From NCBI GenBank assembly GCA_032622095.1, contig CP136066.1, forward strand, positions 92,461,319 to 92,525,318: DNA of 64,000 nucleotides, in the 5' to 3' direction. How positions within the stretch are numbered: position 1 is the first letter of the stretch; each line of letters begins with the position of its first letter. The position numbers and the translations under genes are program-made. Of this stretch, positions 1 through 13,090 are shown piece after piece. This stretch comes from Siphonodentalium dalli (taxonomy: Eukaryota; Mollusca; Scaphopoda; Gadilida; Siphonodentaliidae). Below the pieces are notes generated by a model. The model did not search any database. It was not told the DNA's origin and saw only the letters and a list, made by a program, of their open reading frames with translations.

Positions 1-527
1 TGTTTCTTTCTTTTTTTTTCATCCAATTTGTTCCAATCCATAACGCATGTGGGGAAGAAAGTTTTATCTGTTCTTTTGCTATTTGAAATGGGACGATTTA
101 AATTTGATGCATTTCTCAGTTCGTAATCACATTTATCCTTAACCTTTGACGGAAGAAGCTGAGTTAAGTAGGCGGGGGCTTTGCCGTTTGCAATATTGTA
201 AAATATACTCATTCGTTTAACATACCGCCTACTTTCCAGCTTCTCCCATCCGAGTTCAAAGAGCAACCTATCATGGGGGACCGATTTTGTACAACCTGTA
301 ACTATACGTGCAGCTTCGATTTGTATATCATCTAGTCTTTTTAATAGATAGTCAGGTGCTCCAAACCATACACAACTAGCATACTCCATTAATGGACGGA
401 CGTGAGATAAATATAATATTTCGAGAGTCTGACGGTTAAGAAGATATTTCAGTTTTCTCATTTGGGAAAGTCTTGCATAGGCTTTAGTACATATATTTTC
501 GATATAAATATTCCATGATAAATCTTC

Positions 528-530
528 TCA
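528..530 (-). other. Nonsense codon TGA interrupting LINE ORF2
   Basis: The codon following ...HLGIDI is TGA. The next 176 codons in the same frame are open and encode conserved C-terminal LINE sequence, so this is a point lesion and not the natural end. Confidence 0.85.
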
Positions 531-2747
531 GATGTCAATACCCAGGTGTGTGTGACTGTGCGTATAATCAAGGGTAGCTCCATTGAAAACTATATCTGGT
601 TTTATAATATTTTCTATACTTGTAAACAGCAGTACTTTAGTTTTGGCACTATTAAATTTGACTATCCACTTTTCAGCCCATTCATTGATTTTCCGCATGT
701 CATTATTTATCGTCGATTCTAAAGTTTGTAGATCAGAGTTTGCATTCATGAGACATGTATCATCGGCAAATAGTCTAGCTCGGGATTCTAAATTGTCCGA
801 AATGTCATTTATATATATGAGAAACATAAGAGGCCCGATAACGGATCCTTGGGGGACTCCTGCTGTTATAGGTGCGTATTTGGAAAAACTGGAGTTAATT
901 CTTACGCGTTGTTTGCGATTTTCAAGGTAGTTCACAGACCATTTAAGAATATCTCCTTTAATACCATATTTATCGAGCTTATGTATAAGACCACGATGCC
1001 ACACTTTGTCAAAGGCTTTGGAAATATCACAGAATACTGCACATGTCGTATCACCTTTATCAAGCGCTTCTACTATATTATGAATAATTTCTATCAGTTG
1101 TAGTTCCGTTCCATGACCGGGAATAAAACCAGACTGGTGCGAATATAAGAGATCTCTGGATTGCAAATGTATAAACATTTTATTGTGAACGATTCTTTCG
1201 AGAACTTTTCCAACACAACTGAGAAGTGAAATGGGTCTGTAATTATTTGGATCTTGTGATTTTCCTTTTTTGAACAATGGTATGACATCAGCACGTTTCC
1301 ATGTGTCCGGAAAACAACAGCTCTTCGGCGATTTATTAAATATTATTTTGAGTGGTTTGCATACTGAGCTGTGGTTTTCCTTTAACATTTTGTTACTGAT
1401 ACCATCCGGACCATTGGCTTTATTTGTAGATAAAGATTTGAGAATAGTTGAAATTTCATCTTCGGATGTTTCTATCGAGCTTATATTTGATGCTGTTCTA
1501 TTTGCGAAATTGGGAATGTCAGATTCCGAACTGTCTATGGTGCTATTCATTATAAACATTTTGTTCAACAGTTCAGCCTTTTCTTCATCAGAATCATAAA
1601 ATGAGTTGTTAAACTCTAGAGTTGGGATTTTACTATTATTAGAAAAATTGTTAAGCAGCTGTTTCACGACATGCCAGAATTGCTTTGGACCTGTGTTGAG
1701 TTTCAAATTTTCATCCAGATTTAACAAATATTTCTCTTTTGCAAATTTTTTCATGTTTTTTATCTTATTTCGAATTTGTTTATACTTGACCCAGTGCATT
1801 TGTGTATTTGATTTTAAAGCTTTCTTTCTTAAGCGATCTCTTTTTCTTATATTTAATCTAATAGAGCTATCAAACCATGGTTTATCATTTGTCCTAATTG
1901 TAATTGTTTGATATGGTATATATATTTTTGCAATATTAAGGAACATGTCTGTGAAAATGGTTACCATTGTATTTACATTTATGTTTGTGCCTCTTTCAGT
2001 TAAAACATCTGTCCAATTTATTGCATGGATCTCTGCATTCATATTTAAGTAATCACCTTTGGTATAATTCCATACCTGACGAATGCATGTCTCTGATTTA
2101 CGATTGGGTGTAAGTAGTTCTATGGTGGTCGCATAATGGTCTGAGTGGCCCAGATCAATAGTGGATGCGTTAACGAATGATAGAGTATCACTTAACAAAA
2201 TTGGGTCGATCAAGGTCGAGGAGCTTCCAGTCACACGAGTTGGGTTGGTGATAGCGTTCGTTAGAGCCCATCTACTTTTTTTATCGTGCAATGGTCCTGA
2301 TTGTTTTAAAAGGTCACAATTTAAGTCACCGACAATAATCAGGGAGGGATTTATCGAAAGAGCGCTTTCAACAGAGGATTCTAGGTCTTTCCAATATGAT
2401 TCTATACATTCCTTCTCTGATCGATAAGTCACACATAGCAGAATTTTTTGTTTCGAACCAATTTCGAACCAGAGTATTTCATCATCAAAGTCGAGTTGAG
2501 GAATATGTTTAAATACGAGACCGTCAGCAAAGTAAATTGCTAGACCACCTCCTCGTTCGTTTCTATCCAATCTAATTGGCCCCTGATAATTAGGAAGCAA
2601 TATTTTTTCGCTTGGAAAACCAACATTTAAATGGGTTTCTGTAAAACAAACAATATCATATTCATCAATATGCTCAGTTAGTTTGGACAATTTGTGTCTT
2701 AGACTTCGGACATTATAATGGAAAATTGATAATGTCTCCTTCTCACG

Positions 2748-2771
2748 CGGACCTGGATTTTTATGCACGTC
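2748..2771 (-). other. 2A-like ribosome-skipping motif in the LINE N-terminus
   Basis: Residues 66-73 of the LINE ORF2 read DVHKNPGP after a hydrophobic run (LLIILSN). The known 2A consensus is D-V/I-E-x-N-P-G-P, with skipping between the last Gly and Pro. Only the Glu differs, being His here. 2A-like peptides at this place, just before the endonuclease, are known in other animal APE-type LINEs. Skipping would release a 72-residue leader from the enzyme. Activity is not shown by sequence alone. Confidence 0.75.
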
Positions 2772-2966
2772 ATTGCTCAAAATAATCAAAAGCATACTTA
2801 TTAGAACTGTACGAACAAGTAATTTTTGCATGTGTCCGAATTTAGGCAATTTAATGTTTGAAGTATTACCACGCCGAGTTTTGGAAAATTTATCCACATT
2901 GCACCTACTGGTACGTAAGTTGAAAAGCCCTATCGCCTGCCTATATTGCACTAGATTTGATGTCAT

Positions 2967-5181
2967 GGCGGATTAAATTGGAAATAACTCACGTTGCTGT
3001 TTACAGGCAGGCAATGGGGTATTGTCTACGAAACCATATTCGTGACAGCGTTCGCTACAAGTGTGTTCGTTAGAAGAGTGTGATGAGTGGTGAGACAAAC
3101 AATCATAAATTCGAAATACAAACAAAAAACAAGATACATGTATGTATAAATAAACATATATAAGTACATATTTTGCGTGATCATGAAAATGACACGCTTG
3201 TTCCCGGGTTGATTAATCACTATAAATTATGAAGCAAGCCGATTATAAAGAATTCAGTATGTTAGAATTTATTTTGTGTTCGTTAGTCTTAGTGCCAATC
3301 GTTGTGGCATATATTGTATTATTACCTTTAATCCCTCTACAATTTTAATGGCATTTCAATTTCGATGAGAATTTCAAGTCGCATTATATTAATTTCACAT
3401 TATTTTGTAATACATGTTTTTGAACTGGTCACAAAATGTACCCGTTTGGGACATTTGTACAGGCATACTAATTTGTGTTGTTTTTTGTTGTTGGAGCAAA
3501 TAGAGTTACCTCCTTCATCTCGGCAAATAGGGTTTCCACCTTGATCTATTCATTTGGGCCATAACACTCAGATATTCGTTTATTATAAATGGTCATCGTT
3601 ATGAGACTCTTCCCCAGTCAGTTTGTAATACAGGGGTGGATGGAATATTAATATAATAATAAATTGGTAAACCAAATCCGGACATTTACGGGACCACCCC
3701 TACACACCCAACATACTCAAATCCAGACCTAGTGTGCAGACCCCCTTTAAATTCATATACGGTACATTTATAAAGCAAACACACATAATAATAGATATAA
3801 TAATGAACATAATGAAAATGGCTGTTCCTGAAACTATTTTGGTATCTGATTGTCGCATATAACTCCGATGTGTGCGGCCATGACCTTTAGTAGACGATGG
3901 CAAAATATGACGAGGGATTGCATGTGAGTTGCTTATTTGTTATTTAGGTCAGGACACCTTTTGTGGGTCACGATATTTCAGGTCCATGCTTTGTCAATAA
4001 AGTGTCTGGAGCTGAGACTTGAGTAGAATATTCATGTTTCTTTATTTTCTCCGGTTTTCTGCGTGCGTTCTAAATGTGTGATACTGGATGTATTACTGCA
4101 CAGTCTGTCTGTCTGTAGACTGGGTGTATGACTGCATGGTGCAGTTTATACCAAAAATGGACAGAGATGGTATCCACATTTAATTTCGGACTGGTCTCGT
4201 GGTAGTGATTTCGTGAGTATGTCGGTACACGCACAGGGGTTTGACAAGATGATAGTAAATAAAAATATAATTTGTAATTTAATTTGAAATATAATTAAAA
4301 CAATTAAAATAATTAAATAATTAAGTAATTAAATAATTTATTTTAATTATTTAATAAAATAACCAAATAATTAAGTAATTTAAAATATATTTTGTACACT
4401 TGTGTATTTATTATTAATAGTATGTATTATCATTCTGACAAACTCCTGTGGCACAAGTTGATCTGATTAGTACTTTGTGCGACCCACTGTAGATGCTTTT
4501 GACTGAGGGAAAGTATACCATATCACAGTAGCCATGGAACCCGACCAACAACTTCCCCCAATGAATAAATCAATAATTACAACCACTGATTAATCATTTA
4601 AGGAAGCCATCGATCAAGTTTCATAATTCTATGACGGTTAGTGTTAGCCATATACAGTGATGCCGATACAAGTTTGCATACATGATTATATAATTTTGCT
4701 GCCCGTTACAGTTCTTTCATTGGTAATAGTAATACTCACATATAACTGCATAAGAACCATAATATTACACACATTGTACATACTAAGTTATGCATATAGA
4801 TATGTGTAATCAAGTAATTGCTTAAATTTGTTTGGGGTGGGGTGATGGTCCCCAAATTTCTTTTATTTATTAAAGATGCAGTTGTTTTGGCTTCCAGTCA
4901 CAACATTAGTATTAGGAGAATAAAAATAATTTATAAGCATTTAGATATGTTGAACGTATGACATCTGTATCTTTTGGAATAATATATAAAATATAAATGT
5001 TGATAGGCCCGTGGATATGTAGTGTTATGGATTTTGTTCCTAACTGGACTATTATTTATTTAAATATCTATTTGTTATTTATTTATGTATTTTAAAAAAA
5101 TTCTTATTATTATTATTTTATTTTTTTATTTTTTAACAATTACTATACACAGGCTGACACAGATCATGTTAACCTTATATA

Positions 5182-5184
<3 letters not shown>
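2967..5184. other. Non-coding stretch, AT-rich
   Basis: No supported gene. It begins with presumed 5' sequence of the LINE. A strongly AT-rich patch built on AATTAAATAATT-like words lies at about 4,260-4,400. Short open frames here match no family and lack coding structure. Confidence 0.5.
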
Positions 5185-5231
<47 letters not shown>

Positions 5232-5250
5232 CATATATACATATATTATT
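5185..5250. repeat. AT/ATAC microsatellite
   Basis: Alternating AT dinucleotides run for about 30 bp and pass into ATAC/ATAT tetranucleotide steps. Confidence 0.9.
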
Positions 5251-5626
5251 TATATTATATTTATTTATTATTTAAATGTTTGTTTTGTTTTGTTTTTATT
5301 TTTATTTTTACAATTCATGATGTCATGAATGTCCTCTTAATTCTGACTTTAAAACAGATTTCATAAGAAGTGACTGGAAACCTAAATACACCCTTAGATG
5401 CTACATAATATTTTAATGTGATGGAACTTGTAATGGACAGCAAAAACACTAACATTTAATGCATAAAAAATTATGTGAATCCGTATAATATGGTGGGGTG
5501 ATGTTTACTAATTTTAATATGTAATCTATATGCGACTTACATGATTTTGTATTCATACATACACATGTATGCATATGTACACATGCATACACACATTTGC
5601 TTACACATTTGTACTCACACATACAT

Positions 5627-7400
5627 CAAGTTGGGTGTTTAACCCAAACAGACTTAGTACAGTATAACTTTATGGATTATGTGATGTATAGTATAGTAAA
5701 TTCCACTAATAATTCCCAGAATTGCTTACATCAAACTGGGGGTTTTACTCAAAACATGATGCATAATAAAATTCCACAAATAATTCTCAGGATTTATGGC
5801 ACCTAGTTAGGGGTTTTTCCCAAACAGACTTAGTATAGTATAACTTTATGGATTATGTGATGTATAGTAAATTCCACAATTAATTCTTAGAATTTCTTAC
5901 AATAAGTTGGGGGTTTTAATCAAACTGACTTAGTACAGTATAGCTTTATGGATTATGTGATGTATAGTAAATTCTACAAATATTCTCAGAATGTTCACAA
6001 AAAATTGTGGGTTTTCCCAAACTGACTTAGTACAGTATAGCTTTATGGATTATGTGATGTATAGTAAATTCTACAATTAATTCTCAGAATTTCTTACAAT
6101 AAGTTGGGGGTTGTACTCATACAGACTTAGTACAGTATATATTTACGGATTATGAGATGTCTAGTAAATTCCATAAATAATTCTCAGAATTGCTTACATC
6201 AAATTGGGGGTTTTACTCAAAACGTGATGCATAATAAAATTCCACAAATAATTCTCAGAATTTATGGCACCAAGTTAGGGATTTTTCCCAAACAGACTTA
6301 GTATAGTATAACTTTATGGATTATGTGATGTATAGTAAATTCTACAATTAATTCTCAGAATTTCTTACAATAAGTTGGGGGTTGTACTCATACAGACTTA
6401 GTACAGTATATATTTATGGATTATGAGATGTCTAGTAAATTCCATAAATAATTCTCAGAATTGCTTATATCAAATTGGGGGTTTTACTCAAAACATGATG
6501 CATAATAAAATTCCACAAATAATTCTCAGAATTTATGGCACCAAGTTAGGGATTTTTCCCAAACAGACTTAGTATAGTATAACTTTATGGATTATGTGAT
6601 GTATAGTAAATTCCACAATTAATTCTTAGAATTTCTTACAATAAGTTGGGGGTTTTACTCAAACTGACTTAGTAAAGTATAGCTTTAAGATTATGTGATG
6701 TATAGTAAATTCTACAAATATTCTCAGAATTCTTACAAAAATTTGTGGGTTTTTCCCAAACTGACTTAGTACAGTATAGCTTTATGGATTATGTGATGTA
6801 TAGTAAATTCCACAATTAATTCTCAGAATTTCTTACAATAAGTTGGGATTTTACTCAAACAGACTTAGTACAGTATAGCTTTATGGATTATGTGATGTAT
6901 AGTAAATTCCACAAATAATTCTCAGAATTGCTTACATCAAATTGGGGGTTTTACTCAAACATGATTTATAATAAAATTCCACAAACAATTCTCAGAATTT
7001 ATGACACCGAGTTGGGGGTTTTACTTAAACAGACTTAGTATAGTATAGCTTTATGGATTATGTGATGTATAGTAAATTCTACAATTAATTCTCAGCATTT
7101 CTTACAATTAAGTTGGGGTTTTTTCCCAAACTGACTTAGTACCCAAACTGACTTAGTACAGTATAGATTTATGGATTATGAGATGTATAGTATATTCCAC
7201 AAATAATTCTCAGAATTTCTTACAATAAGTTGGGGGTTTTACTCAAATAGACTTAGTACAGTATAGCTTTATGGATTATGTGATGTCTAGTAAATTTCAC
7301 AAATAATTCTCAGAATTTCTTACAATAAGTTGGGGGTTTTACTCAAACAGACTTGCTACAGTATAGCTTTATGGATTATGCGGTGTATGATAAATTCCAC
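5627..7400. repeat. ~100-bp satellite array with a 271-bp higher-order step
   Basis: About 16 to 18 diverged monomers of about 97-101 bp are recognisable by the words GACTTAGTACAGTATA, GGATTATGTGATGTATAG and AATTCTCAGAATT. Some units carry an extra ~70-bp block (GCATAATAAAATTCCAC) that makes a 171-bp unit. Word starts at 6,123/6,394 and 6,294/6,565 show a 271-bp composite unit duplicated once. AATTCTCAGAATT is itself a short imperfect palindrome in each monomer. No coding potential persists across monomers. Confidence 0.92.
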
Positions 7401-8251
7401 AAATAAATATCATCTGAAGTTTGTGACATCAAGTCGGCAGATTTTGCTCAGATATAAGTAGTGCATTATATCTTTATGAATTCTGTGATTGAGGTATGTG
7501 CCATAGCAACTTTTTTGAGTCAACAGATTTTGTATGGTACATATTTAGATTTGTGTAATGAGATGGGGCTCGTTATTACCAATATGTTATTATTGTATAG
7601 AAAGTAATGAAATAGACATTATTCTGCCTAAGATATGACAGTTATTACAAAAACAATGTAAACAAAACATTGGTGTATACAATATGATGAAATGAATATT
7701 ATATAATAGATTTATTTACATTTATAGTCAATTTCTGCATAGCATTTGACAATACATGTGCATACACTACAGTATAATATTAGTGTTAGTAATATGTTCA
7801 AATATATTTGCCTTATTGTATATGGAATATGACAGTTATCAAATGTTTTTGTTTTTGTTTTTGTTTTTCACTTTTTGAGTAAAGAAAATTTAATATCTTA
7901 ATACATTCAGCAGTATTGCTAGTTTGAACATTTTTAATATAGTAAACAAATTAATGTTACTAATGGTAAAACATATACTATTTTGTTATTGGATAATTGA
8001 GTGTTATCAATTATTCACTCAAAAAGAAAAACAAAGAGCTTGCTAGCACATTTCCACTGTTTGAAATTTTATAACACTAGTATAATATTTTGTGAAGCAA
8101 TATATTGTCATTCTCAGGTTTAGCTGAAAGTGTTTATGCACAGTATAGTAGGTTAGATAATTACTAAATTATATACAACAATATGGATGTTTGTCTTGTA
8201 TCGATGGCTACACTCTGATGGTGCTGTCATACAAATGTCAGTTTCTATGGC
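7401..8251. other. Non-coding stretch
   Basis: AT-rich sequence with a (GTTTTT) run near 7,850. No gene, RNA or element boundary is visible. Confidence 0.4.
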
Positions 8252-8764
8252 CTAATAAGTGTCAGACTCATCACCAGAGTATTCTGGAGGACCACCAGGG
8301 AGCTGCAAATCAATGTCTTTTGACATGTCAATCATTATTTTGGGCAGATCATCACCAAGTTTATAGAAAATCTTTCCATCCCATGACCAGAAGGAATGCA
8401 CAGCTCTTGTTTTTCTCAATTCTGATAGTTTTTTTATTATGGTTTGTCTCTCCCTTGTCAGATCTTCCACAATCATCACTTTTGAGATGTTTTTCAGTTT
8501 TCTTCTGGAAAGCAGAATATGCTCTTTCACATCGTGATCGACAAATCTGCATATTAAGTTTACTACTTTGTTTTGTGTAGGATTATTTGAGCGATTATTT
8601 TGTTTTATAGCTGATACAGGATGAGCCCTAACAATGTCTCTTTTCTCTATATTTATATCCAGTTTTGTTTTGAGAAAATCTATTATGTGTGCATTGACTG
8701 TCCATACGTCGCTCCGAAATGGTACACACCAACGCCTTATCACAATCATATTAATTTGATACAC
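8252..8764 (-). pseudogene. LINE ORF1-like nucleic-acid-binding protein fragment
   Basis: The 170-residue open frame resembles the C-terminal half of LINE ORF1 proteins: DIVRAHPVS, then ICRFVDHDVKEHILLSRRKL, then a VEDLTRER segment and FWSWDGKIFYK. In the family this region binds RNA and acts as a nucleic-acid chaperone. Met at 8,764 is only the first ATG; the protein probably began upstream. No ORF2 follows on this strand, so it is a stranded fragment. A domesticated gene is possible but nothing supports it. Confidence 0.6.
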
Positions 8765-9323
8765 TTTCTCGTTCGTTTTGACTTGAGTAGACCTTAACCC
8801 AATTAACCTGCTCTTATGTCGGCTAATTTTAGAGAATCCTCATTGTTGAAACCGAATAATTTGATCGAGAATATAAAGATCTGATATGCCGGGTAGTTCC
8901 AAATGTTACACGAGGCAGTGTGAAACAATCTCCGAAGGATCACAATTAATTATCTTACGAGCTAAATATTTGCAGAATAACTGAGTGAACCGAGACCATT
9001 GGACAGATACGCTTTTAATAGTCTTAAAACATTCCGACATCTTCGTTACACTGCTATATAGGGCTTCCCCGCAGAACGACGTAACAACCCACAATTGGAT
9101 TTAATGGCCCAATTAATTTTCGAGTCACGCATTATTTTTTTTATAGTGCCTTGATATACGGTTTAATAACAATCTGTGCCATAAAATATGACTAAAATAC
9201 TATAATTCGTCACCATTCGAAATTTCTGTGTCTCAGAAGATGCCCAAAGAGAAATAGAAAACAGCTGAAATCATAGATAGATATCCCCGTTATGACCAGA
9301 ATGCAACAGAATTCAAACCAAAA

Positions 9324-9397
9324 ATGTATTTTCAATGGAAGGGGAATAACTCTACCTTTAAGATAGAGTTATTCTCCCTCAATTGAGAAAAATACAC
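9324..9397. repeat. Imperfect hairpin
   Basis: AATAACTCTA and TAGAGTTATT are separated by nine bases. Pairing extends outward (GGGG with CTCCC, TGTATTTT with AAAATACA), giving arms of about 30 bp. Confidence 0.75.
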
Positions 9398-10059
9398 TTT
9401 GCACCACAAAACAGTTGAAACTTAAGCACAAAAACACCTCGATACCAAACAAAAACAACATGTTCACAGTGTATTTCACCGGATAAGTTGATAATACAAT
9501 GTTTTGAAGCGTCCTCTTCCAAAAGGTATTTAATACGGAATATATTTTATATTTGTGATCCGTGGTTTCGAAAATTAAATGGGCCTTAAAAAATTCTATG
9601 CGACTATAAATAGTCTGCGTTCACTCAGATTATAATTTCTCAACCAATCTGATTGTTTATGAAATCTAAAAGCATCCCTGTATAATGTTAGAAATTTGAG
9701 GGACATGCATGTGGTTCATGAGCGGTAGATTTGACGTTGCGGGTTCCATTTAAGAAGGTAACCCGATTCATATATCTTGTTTCTCAGTGTGTTCGGGGTC
9801 GGTAGGTTTTACGTGGAATAGGGTCATTTCCGGATAAATTAACTAACTCAGCAGAGAGAAGGCAGGAAATCAATCGAGGACATAAGGTTGAAATTTGTCA
9901 TTTTCTAATTTTGTGGACCCACCAGCTCGACAAAGCAAGTTTTTTTCCAATTGGATGTCGAACACCCATCCCTCCAACACAAGTGTTTTACAAGGGCAGT
10001 TAGGTACCTACCCCAAAGTTTTGATGAAACACAATTAAATTGAAGGATAAGGGCGACAC

Positions 10060-10235
10060 ATGGTTCACTATGCTTTAAATAACTATGTGGATGAAACACC
10101 AATTGTGCAAGCTTAATGAAAAACACCAGAACTATCAGACAAACACATGATGTGCTATGTTTTAAATAATCATGTGGATGCAATACCAATCATGCAAGCT
10201 TAATGAAAAACACCAGAACTATTAGACAATCACTC
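10060..10235. repeat. 87-bp tandem duplication
   Basis: The word GCAAGCTTAATGAAAAACAC occurs at 10,107 and 10,194, inside two diverged copies that also share TTTAAATAA and TGTGGATG. Confidence 0.8.
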
Positions 10236-11057
10236 AATACGTCTAGCTAACTTGTCACAACAGTGCAGCATCTATACACACAGATTAACTGCATCACCAG
10301 TATTAATGCAACTAGTATGTGTATGTAGACAATGGCATTATCTAATCTAGCGACAACATATGATTTACCATCTGTGGTATGTTCCAATAAACAAAATAAG
10401 TAGAATATTTAAGAACACAACGACAAGATAAATGTATACTTTGTAAAGGTAGAAACGGGAATCCCGAAATCAAAAGTCAAACTGGAGCTCACAATGATGA
10501 GTACTTGCTTTAAAATATTAGCAAGATATTACTCAGCTTTTTCTTATATCAGTAGGTCCCAGAAATTCCTAAAAATACAGGAAATCTGTATATCTTTTGA
10601 TATTCATACAATTTATATTAATATAAAAATTAAATTAGCTGGCATTGGCATAACATGGATAATTGAAGGTCAACAACAACAACAACAACGTGAACATGTG
10701 ATAACTGATGGAATTGTTTTTGTTTTTGTTTTCTCCGTGTAATTGTTTCATCGTCCAAAGCCCGAACAACCCCATAATATTATGTTATAATTGAGTAAAC
10801 ATTGAGTAAATGTTGAAACTGTGAGTAACCCTCTCTAATTGATTAATGCTATATTTTTGGTCCAGTTTATAAGCCTCAATATTTATATTGATTTTAGTGG
10901 TAATAACCGGTCTTTAGAGATGGATTTGCAAAATAATACATGGACTTGGAAAAATCAGTGAACAGAACTCCCCCCACACAGACCCTGTATCCTGGACTTT
11001 ATTTGCGATCTCTTATTTGAATGATTTATTACTTACTTACTTATATTACTCTTTCAG

Positions 11058-11254
11058 GAATTTCACAAATTCAGGATATCACGATAAAGTTGTCGAGGAA
11101 TTACACAAGTGTTTTGCACCTAAACATCCTTCCTGATCAACAGACCAGCATCAATCGATTCGCTGAGGATATCTTTAATAGGATTTCCTCATCGGGGATA
11201 AAGCAAATCGCTATGGCGTGCGGCAGACATAACACTCAAGAATTTCTCAAATCG
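11058..11254 (+). CDS. iGluR exon 1 of those visible (amino-terminal domain)
   Basis: The acceptor CTTTCAG precedes 11,058 and the donor GTATGG follows 11,254. The first two bases finish a codon begun in an unseen exon. The translation includes IKLSRNYTSVLHLNILP and ends MACGRHNTQEFLKS. It matches the part of the clamshell amino-terminal domain that assembles receptor subunits, where a central strand is followed by the helix before exon 2. NYT is a potential N-glycosylation site. At least one upstream exon (signal peptide and first third of the domain) must exist. Confidence 0.85.
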
Positions 11255-11648
11255 GTATGGTCACGATCACTTGCCAATATCATGTCATGACAAGATGCTG
11301 TTAGTCTAATAGCTTGCTGACATGTTTGGAAGCTACATGTATAACAAAAACAATTTTTGAGAATTATGACGTATTAATGGATTCTTGTACATACTTGCCG
11401 CAAATGTTAGTGTGGTATTGGGACTTGTATCATTATAAACATAAAACAATTGGAGTCAAGAGCGCTATGTATCATTCTGAACATAAAGTTCTTAATCTAT
11501 CAAATACAATGATATCAAATACATGTACGCTACTTTGAATGGCCGATAGGGCAGTATGTAATTCTTCGGCGATGATAACTTAGCGAGTGCATTAAAATAG
11601 GTACGCATTAATAAAATGCCACATTTCTTACCATTCTTGCTGTTCTAG

Positions 11649-11840
11649 GCCTCTTCACATGGGATGATTTCTATTGAATACTATTGGTTGGTGGTCACCG
11701 AAGAAGCCCTCTCCGTTATTGGTATAGACTTGAATGCTGCCAACATGTTAGTCGCCAGGCATCCTGTTGGTATTATAGCTAACAAAACGGGATGTTGGTC
11801 TGCGACAGTCGCGAGTGACGAGAGAACAAAGCATGCTTCC
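11649..11840 (+). CDS. iGluR exon 2 (amino-terminal domain)
   Basis: It runs from acceptor GTTCTAG to donor GTGAGT, is 64 codons long and is phase 0 at both ends. GMISIEYYWLVVTEEALS matches the iGluR stretch in which a Gly-Met-Met helix leads into a strand such as YHYIFTTLD. It ends SDERTKHAS-like, in the loop before the next helix. NKT is a potential glycosylation site. Confidence 0.88.
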
Positions 11841-13090
11841 GTGAGTGACTCCTGTCCATTGTGCATCCACTGTTGTTATCCAAGTATCCATCGGCGTAAA
11901 CCAGCTTGTGACATCGGCAGTACTAAATGTTGATTTACGCCGAAGACAATTCTCTTACTATTTCATAGCGCACATTAAACAAGTTCAAGTGGCGGTAGCT
12001 TTCGTCAAGTTTAAACAACTTGATTCTAGAAATCAATACGTAATGCTATATTTCTCGATATGAGTGATTTCTTATGGACATAATGACTTATAATCTAAAC
12101 TTTTATATTATATTTCGCATACACTATGAGCTGTTATAAGCAGTAACATTCGCATTTCCTCTGTGTTTGCTTACATATAAAGACTACCTGAAGTGTTCCG
12201 AAGTCCAAATGGAATCATTCGGATTTTCTCCGACAGCAGTTTCGACTGAGTGACATATCTAACGCGACCAATCACAACACGCGTAAATGCATTCAGTAAT
12301 TTTATTCCAATACTCTATTATTGTTATTGTGTTTTCAATTTGTAAGTAGTGCCATTACTAGTTAGTAAAACATTTCTTACATTGGGTTACGTATTTTTGT
12401 TTTCGGCAATTAGTATGATTTTTTCCAAAGCGAAAATGTTTTCGATGTTTACATATTTTGCATTCCGAAACGATAAAATAAGTTGTGCTCACTTCGTGAG
12501 GTCAAATGACTTGGTAATCTTTAGAAATTATGCAAACATGATGGTAAGCATGTTGTTTCACATTGAATTGCCGTTTCACTCATGTGGAGTTTAGAACAAA
12601 TATTTCTTTTAATGAACAAGCTGATTGTCACAATTGCGACATTTTATTACCGCTAGTAGTGATTTTGTGAGCTCGTAAACCTACACTTAAAACATGTATG
12701 GACTTGTTCGGGTGCGTTATAACTTATAAGGTAGTACTCAGGGATATCATTTCTTTCGGTGATGAAATCTTTGGTTGCCTTCATGTGGTTACTCGAAACA
12801 GTGCCCGAACAAGTTCCTTTCAACTGTGTCTCATAAATAACACTCAGGATGAACTCGATTACGCAACTCCTGAATGCGCGGTGACGTACCTGTATTTGAC
12901 ACTCCATTCAAATTGTTTTTACCATCCAGCGGGTGATGAAAACCGATGGATCGAATGGTGTTATTCAGTATCCAGGATTAATGTATGCGGTATGTACCAG
13001 TACATGTACTGTAGATGGGAATTTAATAGTACAATGCTCTTGAATTTGATAACTTTTCATCTGACCTTATGTTATTATTCTCACTACAAG
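11841..13090. other. iGluR intron
   Basis: No further gene or element recognised. An open frame that reads through the 3' part of this intron into exon 3 is chance read-through; the acceptor at 13,090 gives the homologous join. Confidence 0.5.

Larger units (their letters stand above)
1..2966 (-). pseudogene. LINE ORF2 (APE endonuclease + reverse transcriptase), one in-frame stop, runs off window
   Basis: This is a non-LTR retrotransposon polyprotein that nicks the target and reverse-transcribes its own RNA. The frame is open for 812 codons from Met at 2966, meets TGA at 528-530, and then stays open in the same frame to base 1. The endonuclease shows FHYNVRSL, the catalytic Glu in CFTETHL, IIVGDLNCD and a closing GHSDHY. 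The RT shows GPDGIS, NNYRPISLLS, CDISKAFDKVWH, GVPQGSVIGPL and the catalytic FADD. Sequence after the stop matches the usual post-RT region (MEYASCVW, NKLDE). Domain order and motifs suit the Jockey/CR1 group; finer assignment needs a phylogeny. The single nonsense codon implies a young copy. The N-terminal region carries a 2A-like motif. Confidence 0.93.
8765..11057. other. Region upstream of the first visible iGluR exon
   Basis: The missing 5' iGluR exons could lie here or off the window. No signal peptide followed by receptor-like sequence was recognised on the plus strand. A hairpin lies at 9,324-9,397, an 87-bp tandem pair at 10,060-10,235, and GTTTTT repeats near 10,720. Confidence 0.4.

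Noticed and set aside
5627-7400. CRISPR-like look of regularly spaced repeats.
   Set aside because: The units are continuous diverged tandem monomers with no unique spacers, in an animal genome.
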